Source of the DNA: CBDBKE01 sp965218055
GTDB taxonomy: Bacteria; Acidobacteriota; Terriglobia; JAJPHL01; JAPKYU01
Assembly: GCA_965218055.1 (NCBI GenBank)
Contig: CBDCKA010000002.1
Location: forward strand, 2,604,001-2,668,000
Direction: 5' to 3'
DNA length: 64,000 nucleotides
Below, in pieces: positions 24,744 to 32,802 of this stretch. Each line of letters opens with the position of its first letter. Position 1 is the first letter of the stretch. The translations under genes were made by a program, and so were the position numbers. Under the pieces are notes generated by a model. The model made no database searches. It had not been told where the DNA came from and worked only from the letters and a program-made list of their open reading frames with translations.

Positions 24744-25469
24744 ATGCGAGTCCGCGTCCTGTTCTTCGGTCAAATCAAGGAGATCACAGGAACATTTGAA
24801 GAAGTAGTTGAGGTTCTAGAAGGTGGCGACCTGCGTGGCCTATTCGAAAGCTACGCTGGACGGTTTCCACGCTTAGAAGCGATGCGCCACGCCGTTGTGC
24901 TCGCCCGCAATCAAGAATTCGCCGACCCCTCAGCGCTGCTGTCCGACGGTGATGAGGTCGCCTTCTTGCCTCCCGTTTCCGGCGGCAGCGGGCCGGCGCC
25001 GCCGAAGATGGAGCTAGGTGAGGAATTCGTTGCGATCGTCCGCGAGCCGATCGACACCCGCGCCCTGGTGGCTCGCCTGCAGCAGGCCGAAGACGGCGCG
25101 GTAGTGGTCTTTGAGGGCGTGGTGAGGAACGAGTCCCGGGGCAAGGCTACCCTCTACTTGGAATACGAGGCGTACGAGTCGATGGCACTGGAGCAAATGT
25201 GGGCGCTGGCCCGCGAGGCGTGCCAGCGCTGGCCCATTGATCGCATCGGCATTCTGCACCGCCTGGGGCGCCTGGAAATCGGCGAGGCCAGCGTGGTGAT
25301 CGTGGTGACCTCGGCCCACCGCCACCCGGCCTTTGAAGCCTGCCGCCACACCATTGACCGGCTGAAGGAAACTGTTCCCATCTGGAAGAAGGAGTACTTC
25401 ACCGACGGTGCGGTCTGGGTGGAGGGGAAGTGGGACGAGGCGCTAACGGGCGTTGACGGGAAAGGTTGA
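24744..25469 (+). CDS. moaDE: MoaD-MoaE fusion, molybdopterin synthase
   Basis: Both subunits of molybdopterin synthase in one 241-aa chain. ATG 24744 follows GGGAGGG. Residues 1-81 are MoaD (MRVRVLFFGQIKEITG to AFLPPVSGG), ending in the Gly-Gly (80-81) that must carry the thiocarboxylate. Residues about 90-235 are MoaE (VVFEGVVRN, LEYEAYESMALEQM, HRLGRLEIGEASVVIVV, RLKETVPIWKKEYF). The Gly-Gly is internal, so activity probably requires cleavage after G81, as reported for the mycobacterial MoaX fusion. The rest of the pathway is at 45067-48013. Confidence 0.92.
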   Translation: MRVRVLFFGQIKEITGTFEEVVEVLEGGDLRGLFESYAGRFPRLEAMRHAVVLARNQEFADPSALLSDGDEVAFLPPVSGGSGPAPPKMELGEEFVAIVREPIDTRALVARLQQAEDGAVVVFEGVVRNESRGKATLYLEYEAYESMALEQMWALAREACQRWPIDRIGILHRLGRLEIGEASVVIVVTSAHRHPAFEACRHTIDRLKETVPIWKKEYFTDGAVWVEGKWDEALTGVDGKG

Positions 25470-25635
25470 AAGTCCGATCTCCCAGCTCCAAGGGGGGATC
25501 ACTGAGTTGCCCCGAGGCTTTTTGTTATGGTGTGTGCCAGCCTGTGACCTCCCTGAAAGGCAAGTCAGGCGGGATCCGGATGAATCTGTCGCCAGGCGGA
25601 ACCTGTTGATCTGAGGCCGCGTCTTCTTGACAAGC

Positions 25636-26550
25636 ATGCACATTGGCCGGCGCACTCTGTGGCTGGTGTCCGCCTTCTGCCTACTAACGACTGCCCACTG
25701 CGAGCCGCCCGCTGCCTCCCAAACCGCCTCTGTCAAAGTTAGCGTCCGGTTGGTCAACATCCTGGCGACAGTGCGCGACGGCAGCGGTCAGCTGGCCTCT
25801 GGCCTGACCGAGGAGGATTTTCAAGTTTACGATGAGGGCGAGTTGCAGCAGATTCGGGTGTTCAGCCGCGAGGCGGCCCTGCCCCTTTCCGTAGCGCTGT
25901 TGCTGGACGCCAGCCTGTCCACGGCCAAGGACCTGAAGTTCGAGAAGGAATCGGCGATCCGTTTTATCCGTTCCATCCTGAGATCCCAGGATCGAATGGC
26001 GCTATTCGCTGTGACGGACGTCGTCAGCCAGGTGGCGCCATTCACGGCCAGCGCCACGCGGCTGGAGAAGGCCGCGCGCAAGGTGCGACCGCACGGGGGC
26101 ACTTCGCTCTACGACGCCATCTACCTGGCCTCGGGTGAGCTGCGGAAGCAACGGGGTCGCAAGGTGATGATCCTAATCACGGACGGAGGGGACACGACCA
26201 GCGGCACCGATTTTCATGCAGCGTTGCGCTCGGCCCAGGAAGCCGACGCGGTGATTTACAGCGTCGTGATCGTGCCCGTCCGCAGCGAATCCGGGCGGAA
26301 CATCGGCGGCGAGCATGCTCTGCAGTTACTTTCCGAGGGCACGGGTGGCCGCGCCTTCACTCCCGATTCCCTGGCGCATCTGGACCCCGTGTTTGCCGCC
26401 ATCGGCGAAGAACTGCGCACGCACTATCTTCTCGGCTACTACGCTTCACCGCACCTGGAGGACGGCACCTACCGGCGCCTAGAGGTGCGGGCCAAGAATC
26501 CCGCCTTTACCGTGCAGGCACGCAAAGGGTATTATTTGCGTGGCGACTGA
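25636..26550 (+). CDS. VWFA-related Acidobacterial domain protein
   Basis: A 304-aa exported protein. ATG 25636 starts a signal peptide (MHIGRRTLWLVSAFCLLTTAHC); a TTG three codons earlier is also possible. The family opening is clear: VKVSVRLVNILATVRDGSGQ, then LTEEDFQVYDEGELQQI. This is followed by a von Willebrand A domain with the metal site DASLS (DxSxS) and ITDGGDTTSG. The C-terminus (YYASPHLEDGTYRRLEVRAKNP) is also typical. This family (TIGR03436-like) is a marker of Acidobacteriota. Its function is unknown; adhesion or envelope assembly is possible. Confidence 0.88.
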   Translation: MHIGRRTLWLVSAFCLLTTAHCEPPAASQTASVKVSVRLVNILATVRDGSGQLASGLTEEDFQVYDEGELQQIRVFSREAALPLSVALLLDASLSTAKDLKFEKESAIRFIRSILRSQDRMALFAVTDVVSQVAPFTASATRLEKAARKVRPHGGTSLYDAIYLASGELRKQRGRKVMILITDGGDTTSGTDFHAALRSAQEADAVIYSVVIVPVRSESGRNIGGEHALQLLSEGTGGRAFTPDSLAHLDPVFAAIGEELRTHYLLGYYASPHLEDGTYRRLEVRAKNPAFTVQARKGYYLRGD

Positions 26551-26610
26551 GAGGAACCGGAACGGACGGAAGCGTTGCAGAAAGGCGCTCAGCTCAGTTG
26601 GGTGTCTCTG

Positions 26611-26964
26611 ATGGGCCCGATGGGGAAGATAGGGAAGAAAACGACTCATACACGCCTGCGCCACGGTCAGGCGCTTGAAAGCGCGCGCCGCCGGGGCGCA
26701 TCGGACCTGGAAGCAGTGCGGCGCGCCGTTTGCGGTACGCTGAACCGTGAGGTGGAAGTCGAGGTCGAAACGAGGCCTAGCGGGCGCCGGGGGGTTACTC
26801 TGGTGGTGAAGAAGCGCCGCTCGCCGCTCATTGTCGTGGAACACTGGGAGATGGACGCTATGCGCAAGGTGCCGCTGGTGCCGGCGCACCTGCGCGGCCA
26901 TTTTCTGCGCAATTATGCAATCTTGATCGGGCAGCGAGCGGCTGCGAGCAGCCCTCAGGCATAG
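26611..26964 (+). CDS. Hypothetical protein, about 117 aa
   Basis: Not recognised. A basic protein (MGPMGKIGKKTTHTRLRHGQ) with a central beta-rich stretch (EVEVEVETRPSGRRGVTLVVKKRRS) and a C-terminal segment LRGHFLRNYAILIGQRAA. The frame is open from TTG 26575; ATG 26611 or 26620 are possible starts and none has a good ribosome binding site. It lies between the VWA gene and the Hfq-like gene. It may be an RNA-related basic protein, but nothing proves it is translated. Confidence 0.4.
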   Translation: MGPMGKIGKKTTHTRLRHGQALESARRRGASDLEAVRRAVCGTLNREVEVEVETRPSGRRGVTLVVKKRRSPLIVVEHWEMDAMRKVPLVPAHLRGHFLRNYAILIGQRAAASSPQA

Positions 26965-27024
26965 GTAACCGGAGAGCGCTAACCCGGGTCGGGCTGCCCA
27001 AGTGACTATGCGACGTAAGTGAAT

Positions 27025-27321
27025 ATGCGGAAGGATTTCTCGCGCCACGCGAACGAGCGTGCCCCGGCGGAAACTCACCGGGAGGGCGCCTATCTTCGCT
27101 ACCTGGCACACACCCAGACTCCAGTCGTCGTGAAGCTCATTTCGGGTGAGACGATTAGGGGCTTCGTTGAGTATTACGACCGGCGGTTCATTCGTGTGAC
27201 CCGGCAAGGGGAGCCGAACCTGTTCATCTTCAAGTCCAAGATCAAGTACCTGTATGAGGAGCCCTCGGCCGTGCCGGCGCCGACCGGGCCGGCGCAAGAT
27301 GAGCCCCCGGCTGATGCCTGA
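27025..27321 (+). CDS. Hfq-like Sm-domain protein
   Basis: A 98-aa protein. After a 30-residue charged N-terminus comes an Sm fold: Sm1 TPVVVKLISGETIRGFVEYYDRRFIRV, then Sm2 NLFIFKSKIKYL. The spacing and the final lysine-containing strand match bacterial Hfq, but the usual YKHA motif is replaced by FKSK. The tail is proline/alanine-rich (VPAPTGPAQDEPPADA). The likely role is sRNA/mRNA binding, inferred from the fold only. ATG 27025 is preferred over GTG 27019. suhB follows 24 bases later. Confidence 0.75.
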   Translation: MRKDFSRHANERAPAETHREGAYLRYLAHTQTPVVVKLISGETIRGFVEYYDRRFIRVTRQGEPNLFIFKSKIKYLYEEPSAVPAPTGPAQDEPPADA

Positions 27322-27345
27322 AGTTTGCCCCCAAAGCTGACCCCG

Positions 27346-28152
27346 ATGCCTGACTTCCTAGCCACTGCTGTCGAGATTGCGCGCGCCGCGGGCGGGTTGC
27401 TTGTGCCAATGTTCGAGCGGCGCGTGCGCGTCGAGTACAAGGGCGAAGTGGACTTGGTCACCGAGGCTGACCGCGCTTCGGAGCGCCTGATCGTCGAGCG
27501 TCTGCGCGCTCATTTCCCCGACCACGGCATCGTAGCGGAGGAGGGCGGCGGGCAGGCCGGCGAGTCGCCCTACTGCTGGTACGTGGACCCGGTGGACGGC
27601 ACCACCAACTTTGCCCACGGCTTCCCGTTCTTCTGTGTCTCGATCGGACTGGAACGGGCCGGCGAGGGGGTGGTGGGCGTGGTCTACGACCCGATTCGAG
27701 ACGAGCTGTTTACTGCGGAGAGAGGAGCCGGGGCATGGCTGAACAACCGCCCCATCCGGGTCTCGTCTACGGCTGCTCTTTCACAATCCCTGCTGGCTAC
27801 CGGCTTCCCCGCGCGCCGCCGCCACAAGAACCCCAACGTTCACTTCTACCACCAGCTCAACATGGTCAGCCATGGCGTGCGCCGGGTGGGCTCAGCGGCT
27901 CTGGACCTTTGTTATGTGGCTTGCGGGCGTATGGATGCCTTCTGGGAGTTCAGTTTGAGCCCTTGGGACGTGGCGGCCGGCATACTGCTGGTGAGCGAGG
28001 CTGGCGGGCGCGTCACCGACATGCGCGGGGGTACCTACCGAATAAGCAGCGACACCATGGTGGTCTCCAACGGGGTGATCCATCCGGCGCTGGTGCAGGT
28101 TTTTGGGGAGATTTCTCAGGGGGTGTACGAGGCGCCGTTGCCCACGTTGTGA
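27346..28152 (+). CDS. suhB: Inositol-1-monophosphatase family protein (SuhB-like)
   Basis: Mg2+-dependent sugar-phosphate phosphatase; in E. coli SuhB also binds the rRNA antitermination complex. It has 268 aa from ATG 27346. Metal-binding motifs are complete: EEGGG, DPVDGTTNFAHGFP (DPxDGT) and WDVAAGILLVSEAGG (the C-terminal WD motif). The N-terminus (AVEIARAAGGLLV) is typical. It sits directly after the Hfq-like gene. Confidence 0.93.
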   Translation: MPDFLATAVEIARAAGGLLVPMFERRVRVEYKGEVDLVTEADRASERLIVERLRAHFPDHGIVAEEGGGQAGESPYCWYVDPVDGTTNFAHGFPFFCVSIGLERAGEGVVGVVYDPIRDELFTAERGAGAWLNNRPIRVSSTAALSQSLLATGFPARRRHKNPNVHFYHQLNMVSHGVRRVGSAALDLCYVACGRMDAFWEFSLSPWDVAAGILLVSEAGGRVTDMRGGTYRISSDTMVVSNGVIHPALVQVFGEISQGVYEAPLPTL

Positions 28153-28442
28153 ACCGGTCGGCGACCGGCGACCCCACAAACAACCAGCCATCGGGCATCA
28201 GCGGTTAGCGAGCAGTGGCCGTGGCTGTGGTGGCTTGGAACTTGCCCGCTCTTGCCGCATTTGCGAACACGACGGGTTTGCCACGGCCGCCTGCCATCCA
28301 GACGCGCACCCCCTGTCATCCCGAGCGAAGCGAAGGATCTGATTTTCAGGACTGCAAACGCCATGGCTGAACTGTTGCTCGGAAGTCTGCACGGGAGAAG
28401 CAGATCCCTCGCCTCGCTCGGGATGAGAGAGGGAAAGTGAGC
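28153..28442. other. Gene-free spacer with paired palindromic repeat
   Basis: About 290 bases without a recognisable gene. It holds the inverted repeat pair 28316-28426 and ends with the GAGAGAGGG ribosome binding site of the DUF488 gene. Confidence 0.5.
28316..28426. repeat. Inverted pair of GTCATCCCGAGCG-type repeats
   Basis: The left arm 28316-28341 (starting TCATCCCGAGCGAAGCG) and the right arm 28401-28426 are reverse complements at 24 of 26 positions, with a 59-base spacer. The left arm is the same sequence family as the tandem repeats at 5169-5246. In RNA this would form a long hairpin. Confidence 0.75.
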
Positions 28443-29018
28443 ATGGAGGGGCGGGGTCAAGCGGCTTCATCGGCGGGTTCGGTAATCTACACAGTCGGGC
28501 ATTCCACGCAGCCGCAGGCGCAGTTGCTGGCGCTGGTAGCCGAGTTTGGGATTCGTCTGCTGGCCGACATTCGCAGCTTCCCAGCTTCGCGCCGCCACCC
28601 CTGGTTTTCCCGCGAGGCGCTCGAAGCAGCCGGGGCCGCGGCGGGCATCGACTACCGCTGGTTTCGCGAGCTGGGCGGCTTCCGCCGAGCCATACGGAAC
28701 GAGTCGCCGCACAGCGGCCTGCGCGCTCGTGGCTTTCGCAATTACGCCGGCCACATGAGCACTTCGGAATTCCACCTGGCCGCCCGGGAGCTGATGCGCC
28801 TGGCCGAAGCGCGTACCACCGCCTACCTCTGCGCTGAGCGCCTCTACTGGCGTTGCCACCGTATGCTGCTGTCCGACTTCGTCACCGTGCGCGGCTGGCA
28901 GGTGATGCATATCCTGGGGCCCGGCCAGACTCGCCTGCATCGGCTCACCGCTGGCGCACAGGTCGAAGCCGGCCAACTCGTGTACCACCCCGTGGAAGAG
29001 GCGCTGTTTTCCGGCTAA
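28443..29018 (+). CDS. DUF488 family protein
   Basis: A 191-aa cytoplasmic protein of the DUF488 family, function unknown. Family motifs are seen in order: YTVGHSTQPQAQLLALV, LLADIRSFPASRRHPWFS, YRWFRELGGFR and the cysteine-containing LCAERLYWRCHRMLLSD. The last motif, CAExxxxxCHR, is the best conserved part of the family. ATG 28443 is used; GTG two codons earlier is possible. Confidence 0.88.
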   Translation: MEGRGQAASSAGSVIYTVGHSTQPQAQLLALVAEFGIRLLADIRSFPASRRHPWFSREALEAAGAAAGIDYRWFRELGGFRRAIRNESPHSGLRARGFRNYAGHMSTSEFHLAARELMRLAEARTTAYLCAERLYWRCHRMLLSDFVTVRGWQVMHILGPGQTRLHRLTAGAQVEAGQLVYHPVEEALFSG

Positions 29019-29053
29019 GTGGCCGCTTGGCGGTCTGCTAGAATAGTGACCAC

Positions 29054-30865
29054 ATGTCGGAGCTGTTCCGCTTGTTGCGGTACGTCCGCCCCTACTGGTT
29101 CCGCCTGTTGATTTCGGTGATGCTGATGGCGGCCGTAGGCGCCTTTGAAGCCCTCACGGCGCTGCTGATCGGTCCTGTCTTTGACCGCATTCTCAATCCC
29201 AGTTCGCCCAGCAACGAAGTCCTTCTCGTAAGAAGCGTTCCCATCTGGGAGCGCGCGCTGGACCTCCGGCTGTTCGTGCCCGATTGGATCCACAACGTCT
29301 GGACGGTGGTCGCGGTGGCGATCGTGGGTGTCACCTTGGGCAAGGCCATCTGCGAATACCTGGCCAGCTACCTGGTCAACTACATCGGCTTCGCGGTGGT
29401 CACCGACCTGCGTAACCAGCTCTACGACAAGGTGATTCACCAGCCCCTCCGCTTCTTCCACGGGGAGGCCACCGGGCGGCTGATGTCCGCCATCGTCAAT
29501 GACATCGAGAAGATCCAGTTGGCGGTGTCGCATGTGCTGGCCGATTTCCTGCGCCAGAGCTTCACTCTGCTGGCAATGGTCGGGGTGCTGCTGCTGCTGG
29601 ACCCCAAGCTGGCCTTGATCTCCTTGCCCCTGCTGGTTGCTGTCGTGCTGTATGCCTCGGCCAAGATCGGCCGCCGCTTGCGCCGCACGACCCGCAAGAC
29701 CCAGGACAACGTGGCCGAGATCAGCCAGATCCTTCAGGAAACCATCAGCGGTATCCGCATCGTGAAGGCCTTCGCGATGGAGAAGTTTGAGCTGGGCCGG
29801 TTTCGCGAGGCGGCCCGGCGCCTGTTCCGGGTAAACCTGCGCTATGTGCGCGCGCAGGCGTTGACCTCGCCTCTGATGGAGTTGCTGGGCGCGCTGATGA
29901 TCATGGTGATGCTGTGGGTAGGGCGCGACCGCATCAAGGCCGATATGCTGACGCCGGGCGCTTTTCTGGTGTTCGTTTATGCGCTGCTGAAGATGTACGA
30001 GCCAATCAAGCGCCTGACCGGCGTCAGCAACGCCTTCCAGCAGGCGCTGGGCGCTTCGGCCAAGGTCTTCCAATACCTGGACGTGCGCGAGGAGGTGCGC
30101 GAGAAGCCGGGAGCCATCCAGTTGCCAACCTTTGGCGAGGCGGTGGTGTTCGATAACATCTCGTTTCACTACGAGCGGGAACGGCCTGTGCTGCGCCGCA
30201 TCCACCTGCGAATCGAACGGGGTGAGGTGGTCGCCGTCGTGGGGCCCAGCGGGGTGGGAAAGACCAGCCTGGTCAACCTGATTCCCCGCTTCTACGACGT
30301 GACCGCCGGCCGGGTGCTGCTGGACGGGCACGACGTGCGCGACCTGACGTTGGCCTCGCTGCGAGAGCAGATCGGGATGGTCACCCAGGAGACCATCCTG
30401 TTCGACGCCACGGTTCGCAACAACATCTGCTACGGCCGGGCTGGGATGCCCGACGAGCAGGTCTTTGCCGCAGCCCGGGCGGCAATGGCTCACGAATTCA
30501 TCCTTGAGCTCCCCCAGGGCTACGACACCGTGATCGCGGAACGTGGTGCCCGGCTCAGCGGCGGGCAGCGCCAGCGCCTGGCGATCGCCCGCGCTTTGCT
30601 GAAAAACCCGCCGATCCTGATCCTGGACGAGGCCACCTCCGAGTTGGACAGCGAGTCGGAGCGCCTTGTGCAGGAGGCGCTGGGAAATCTGATGGCTGGC
30701 CGCACCGTGTTCGTGATTGCCCACCGGCTGGCTACCGTCCGGCGCGCCGACAAGATCGTGGTGCTCGAACGTGGTACAATTGTGGAGGTAGGCACGCACG
30801 CGGAACTGCTGGAAAGCAGGGGTGTTTACCGCAGACTCCACCAGTTGCAGTTTGTGGACGCCTGA
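29054..30865 (+). CDS. msbA: MsbA-like ABC exporter (lipid/multidrug)
   Basis: A 603-aa half-transporter fusing a six-helix membrane domain (residues 1 to about 320) to an ATPase domain (about 350-600). Walker A GPSGVGKTS is near residue 396, the signature LSGGQRQRLAIARAL near 500 and Walker B ILILDEATSELD just after, followed by the H-loop AHRLATV. Best match by eye is MsbA, which flips lipid A-core to the outer leaflet, consistent with the LPS-transport genes in the window. Other ABCB-type exporters cannot be excluded. Confidence 0.88.
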   Translation: MSELFRLLRYVRPYWFRLLISVMLMAAVGAFEALTALLIGPVFDRILNPSSPSNEVLLVRSVPIWERALDLRLFVPDWIHNVWTVVAVAIVGVTLGKAICEYLASYLVNYIGFAVVTDLRNQLYDKVIHQPLRFFHGEATGRLMSAIVNDIEKIQLAVSHVLADFLRQSFTLLAMVGVLLLLDPKLALISLPLLVAVVLYASAKIGRRLRRTTRKTQDNVAEISQILQETISGIRIVKAFAMEKFELGRFREAARRLFRVNLRYVRAQALTSPLMELLGALMIMVMLWVGRDRIKADMLTPGAFLVFVYALLKMYEPIKRLTGVSNAFQQALGASAKVFQYLDVREEVREKPGAIQLPTFGEAVVFDNISFHYERERPVLRRIHLRIERGEVVAVVGPSGVGKTSLVNLIPRFYDVTAGRVLLDGHDVRDLTLASLREQIGMVTQETILFDATVRNNICYGRAGMPDEQVFAAARAAMAHEFILELPQGYDTVIAERGARLSGGQRQRLAIARALLKNPPILILDEATSELDSESERLVQEALGNLMAGRTVFVIAHRLATVRRADKIVVLERGTIVEVGTHAELLESRGVYRRLHQLQFVDA

Positions 30866-30957
30866 GCTGGGCCACGTCCTGGGGCTGAGGTCCAAACTCT
30901 GACGAGCAGCGCGCTTCTGGCCGAACACCTGACCTCGGAAAATTGACACTTGTCTTG

Positions 30958-31860
30958 ATGCTGCGCAGCATGACCGGCTATGCGGCGGCCTCCTGTCGCA
31001 CCGACACAATGGCCGCTACGGTGAGGGTGAAAAGCGTCAACCACCGCTTTCTGGACCTGCGCCTGAAGTTGCCTGCGGAGCTGGAGGCGATGGAGCCCAA
31101 GCTGCGGCGCCTGATGCGCCAACACCTGCGGCGCGGCCACCTGGACGTGACGGTGGGGCTGGAACGGGATGGTGGCCTGGACGTCCACATGAACCGTGCG
31201 CTAGTGGGCTCCTACCTGGAAGCCTACAACCGCCTGTGCAGCGAATTTGGCCTTTCGGTGGAGCCTGATCTGAGCAGCGTACTGAAAATGCCCGGGGTGG
31301 TCAGCTACGTTCCGGCGCCGTCGGGATCTGATGAGGCGCAGCAGATGGAGACGCTGGTACTCGAGACGCTGTTGGAAGCGCTCGGGCGGCTGGACGCCAT
31401 GCGCGCCGAGGAAGGCCTGAGTATTGGCATGGAGATGAGCGCGCGCCTGGAGGAGGTCGGCCGCGCCACCGAAGAGATTGAACAATTGCGGGCCGACGTG
31501 CATCGCCTCTGTCTGGAGCGCCTGCGCGAACGCCTGACCGAGCTGCTAGGCGACCACTTGCCTCCCGAGCGGCTGGTCCAGGAGACCGCACTGCTGGCCG
31601 AGCGCAGCGACGTCAGCGAGGAGTTGCTGCGCCTGAAAAGCCACCGGAAGCAGTTCCATGCCGTGCTCCACTCGCCCGAGGAGGCCGGCGAGGCAGGCAA
31701 GCGCCTGGATTTCCTGCTGCAGGAGATGAATCGCGAGATCAACACCATCCTGGCCAAGACTTCCGGGCCGGGCGAGGCAGGGTTGCGGATCACCGGGCTG
31801 GCACTGCAAGTGAAGGCCGAGATTGAAAAGCTGCGCGAGCAGGTACAAAATCTACAGTAA
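30958..31860 (+). CDS. yicC: YicC family endoribonuclease-type protein
   Basis: A 300-aa protein of the YicC family (N-terminal YicC-like domain and C-terminal DUF1732). It starts MLRSMTGYAAAS, the family's usual opening, so ATG 30958 is chosen over a GTC-proximal TTG at 30943. Further motifs: VKSVNHRFLDLRLKLP and the C-terminal GKRLDFLLQEMNREINTI. E. coli YicC takes part in RNA decay. It sits 14 bases before gmk, a conserved pairing. Confidence 0.94.
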   Translation: MLRSMTGYAAASCRTDTMAATVRVKSVNHRFLDLRLKLPAELEAMEPKLRRLMRQHLRRGHLDVTVGLERDGGLDVHMNRALVGSYLEAYNRLCSEFGLSVEPDLSSVLKMPGVVSYVPAPSGSDEAQQMETLVLETLLEALGRLDAMRAEEGLSIGMEMSARLEEVGRATEEIEQLRADVHRLCLERLRERLTELLGDHLPPERLVQETALLAERSDVSEELLRLKSHRKQFHAVLHSPEEAGEAGKRLDFLLQEMNREINTILAKTSGPGEAGLRITGLALQVKAEIEKLREQVQNLQ

Positions 31861-31874
31861 GGGCCGGACGGGAC

Positions 31875-32573
31875 ATGTCGCAGATTAATATCTTTATCGT
31901 TTCGGCACCGTCGGGCTCAGGAAAGTCCACACTTCTCGACCGATTGATGGCTGCCGTGCCAAACCTGGTCTTTTCCGTTTCCTACACCACTCGCAAGCCG
32001 CGAGGTCTCGAGCTGGACGGGAAACACTATTATTTCGTGGGCCGAGAGCAATTCCAGTACATGATTGACCGTGATGAATTTCTTGAGTGGGCCGATGTGT
32101 TCGGAAAAGACCTTTACGGCACCCCGCGCCGTTTTCTGGACGTGGCCGAGCAGCTCGACCACGACTTGGTGCTGGACATTGACGTGCAAGGCGCCGGCCA
32201 AGTCAAACAGCGGCTGCCTGAGGCGAAGGCCATCTTCCTTTTGCCGCCGTCCCGCCAGGTTCTGGAGGCCCGCCTGCGCCGGCGCGGCGAAGATTCCCAG
32301 CAGGTGATTGAGCACCGGCTGCGCCGGGCAGTCGCTGAAATCGAGAAGTATCCCGACTACGACTATCTCATCATCAATGAAAAACTGGACCTGTGCGCCG
32401 AGCAGTTGTGCGCCATCGTGCTGGCAGCCCGCTGGGAGAAGCATCACGACGGCCGGCCGGCCGACCCACAGGTCCAGCACTGGTTTGAGCTGGCCGAAAG
32501 CTGCCGAACGCGAAAAGTCGCGTCGGCCGTAGGTCCCATCCAACAAACTTTTAAGGAGGTAACAACCGGATGA
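31875..32573 (+). CDS. gmk: Guanylate kinase
   Basis: Phosphorylates GMP to GDP. It has 232 aa, about 25 longer than E. coli at the C-terminus. The P-loop is SAPSGSGKST. The GMP-binding segment SVSYTTRKPRGLELDGKHYYFV and GKDLYGTPR match the family, as does VLDIDVQGAGQVK. The C-terminal extension (HDGRPADPQVQHWFELAE) is non-family sequence. The stop overlaps the rpoZ start (ATGA, 32570-32573). Confidence 0.95.
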   Translation: MSQINIFIVSAPSGSGKSTLLDRLMAAVPNLVFSVSYTTRKPRGLELDGKHYYFVGREQFQYMIDRDEFLEWADVFGKDLYGTPRRFLDVAEQLDHDLVLDIDVQGAGQVKQRLPEAKAIFLLPPSRQVLEARLRRRGEDSQQVIEHRLRRAVAEIEKYPDYDYLIINEKLDLCAEQLCAIVLAARWEKHHDGRPADPQVQHWFELAESCRTRKVASAVGPIQQTFKEVTTG

Positions 32574-32788
32574 AGCGAATCGAGGATCTGGAGTGCAAGT
32601 TTCGTTTCGTGCATGCCGCCGCGCGCCGCACGCGGCAACTGCAGAGCGGCGCGCAACCGCACATCCATACGGCGGCGCGAAAGTCCGTACGGATCGCCAT
32701 TGAAGAAGTCCTCGGAGGCGCGGTGACCTTTGAAGCTTTGGACCCTACGCAATTGGACCCTCCGCAAGAGGAAAAATTGGAGGAATAG
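32570..32788 (+). CDS. rpoZ: RNA polymerase omega subunit
   Basis: A 72-aa subunit that helps beta' folding and can carry (p)ppGpp. The family pattern is seen: KRIEDLECKFRFVHAAARRTRQL (canonical: folding of region 'xFxxVxxaakRarql'), then KSVRIAIEEVLGGAVTFE. GGAGGT lies upstream inside gmk, and the ATGA overlap gives coupling. gmk-rpoZ-coaBC is a conserved order. Confidence 0.92.
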   Translation: MKRIEDLECKFRFVHAAARRTRQLQSGAQPHIHTAARKSVRIAIEEVLGGAVTFEALDPTQLDPPQEEKLEE

Positions 32789-32802
32789 CGCTTGGTGCTG
32801 GC

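Noticed and set aside
29015..31009. 664-codon - strand frame opposite the ABC exporter
   Set aside because: It is rich in H, Q and R without motifs and mirrors a complete MsbA-like gene, which is typical for high-GC shadow frames.
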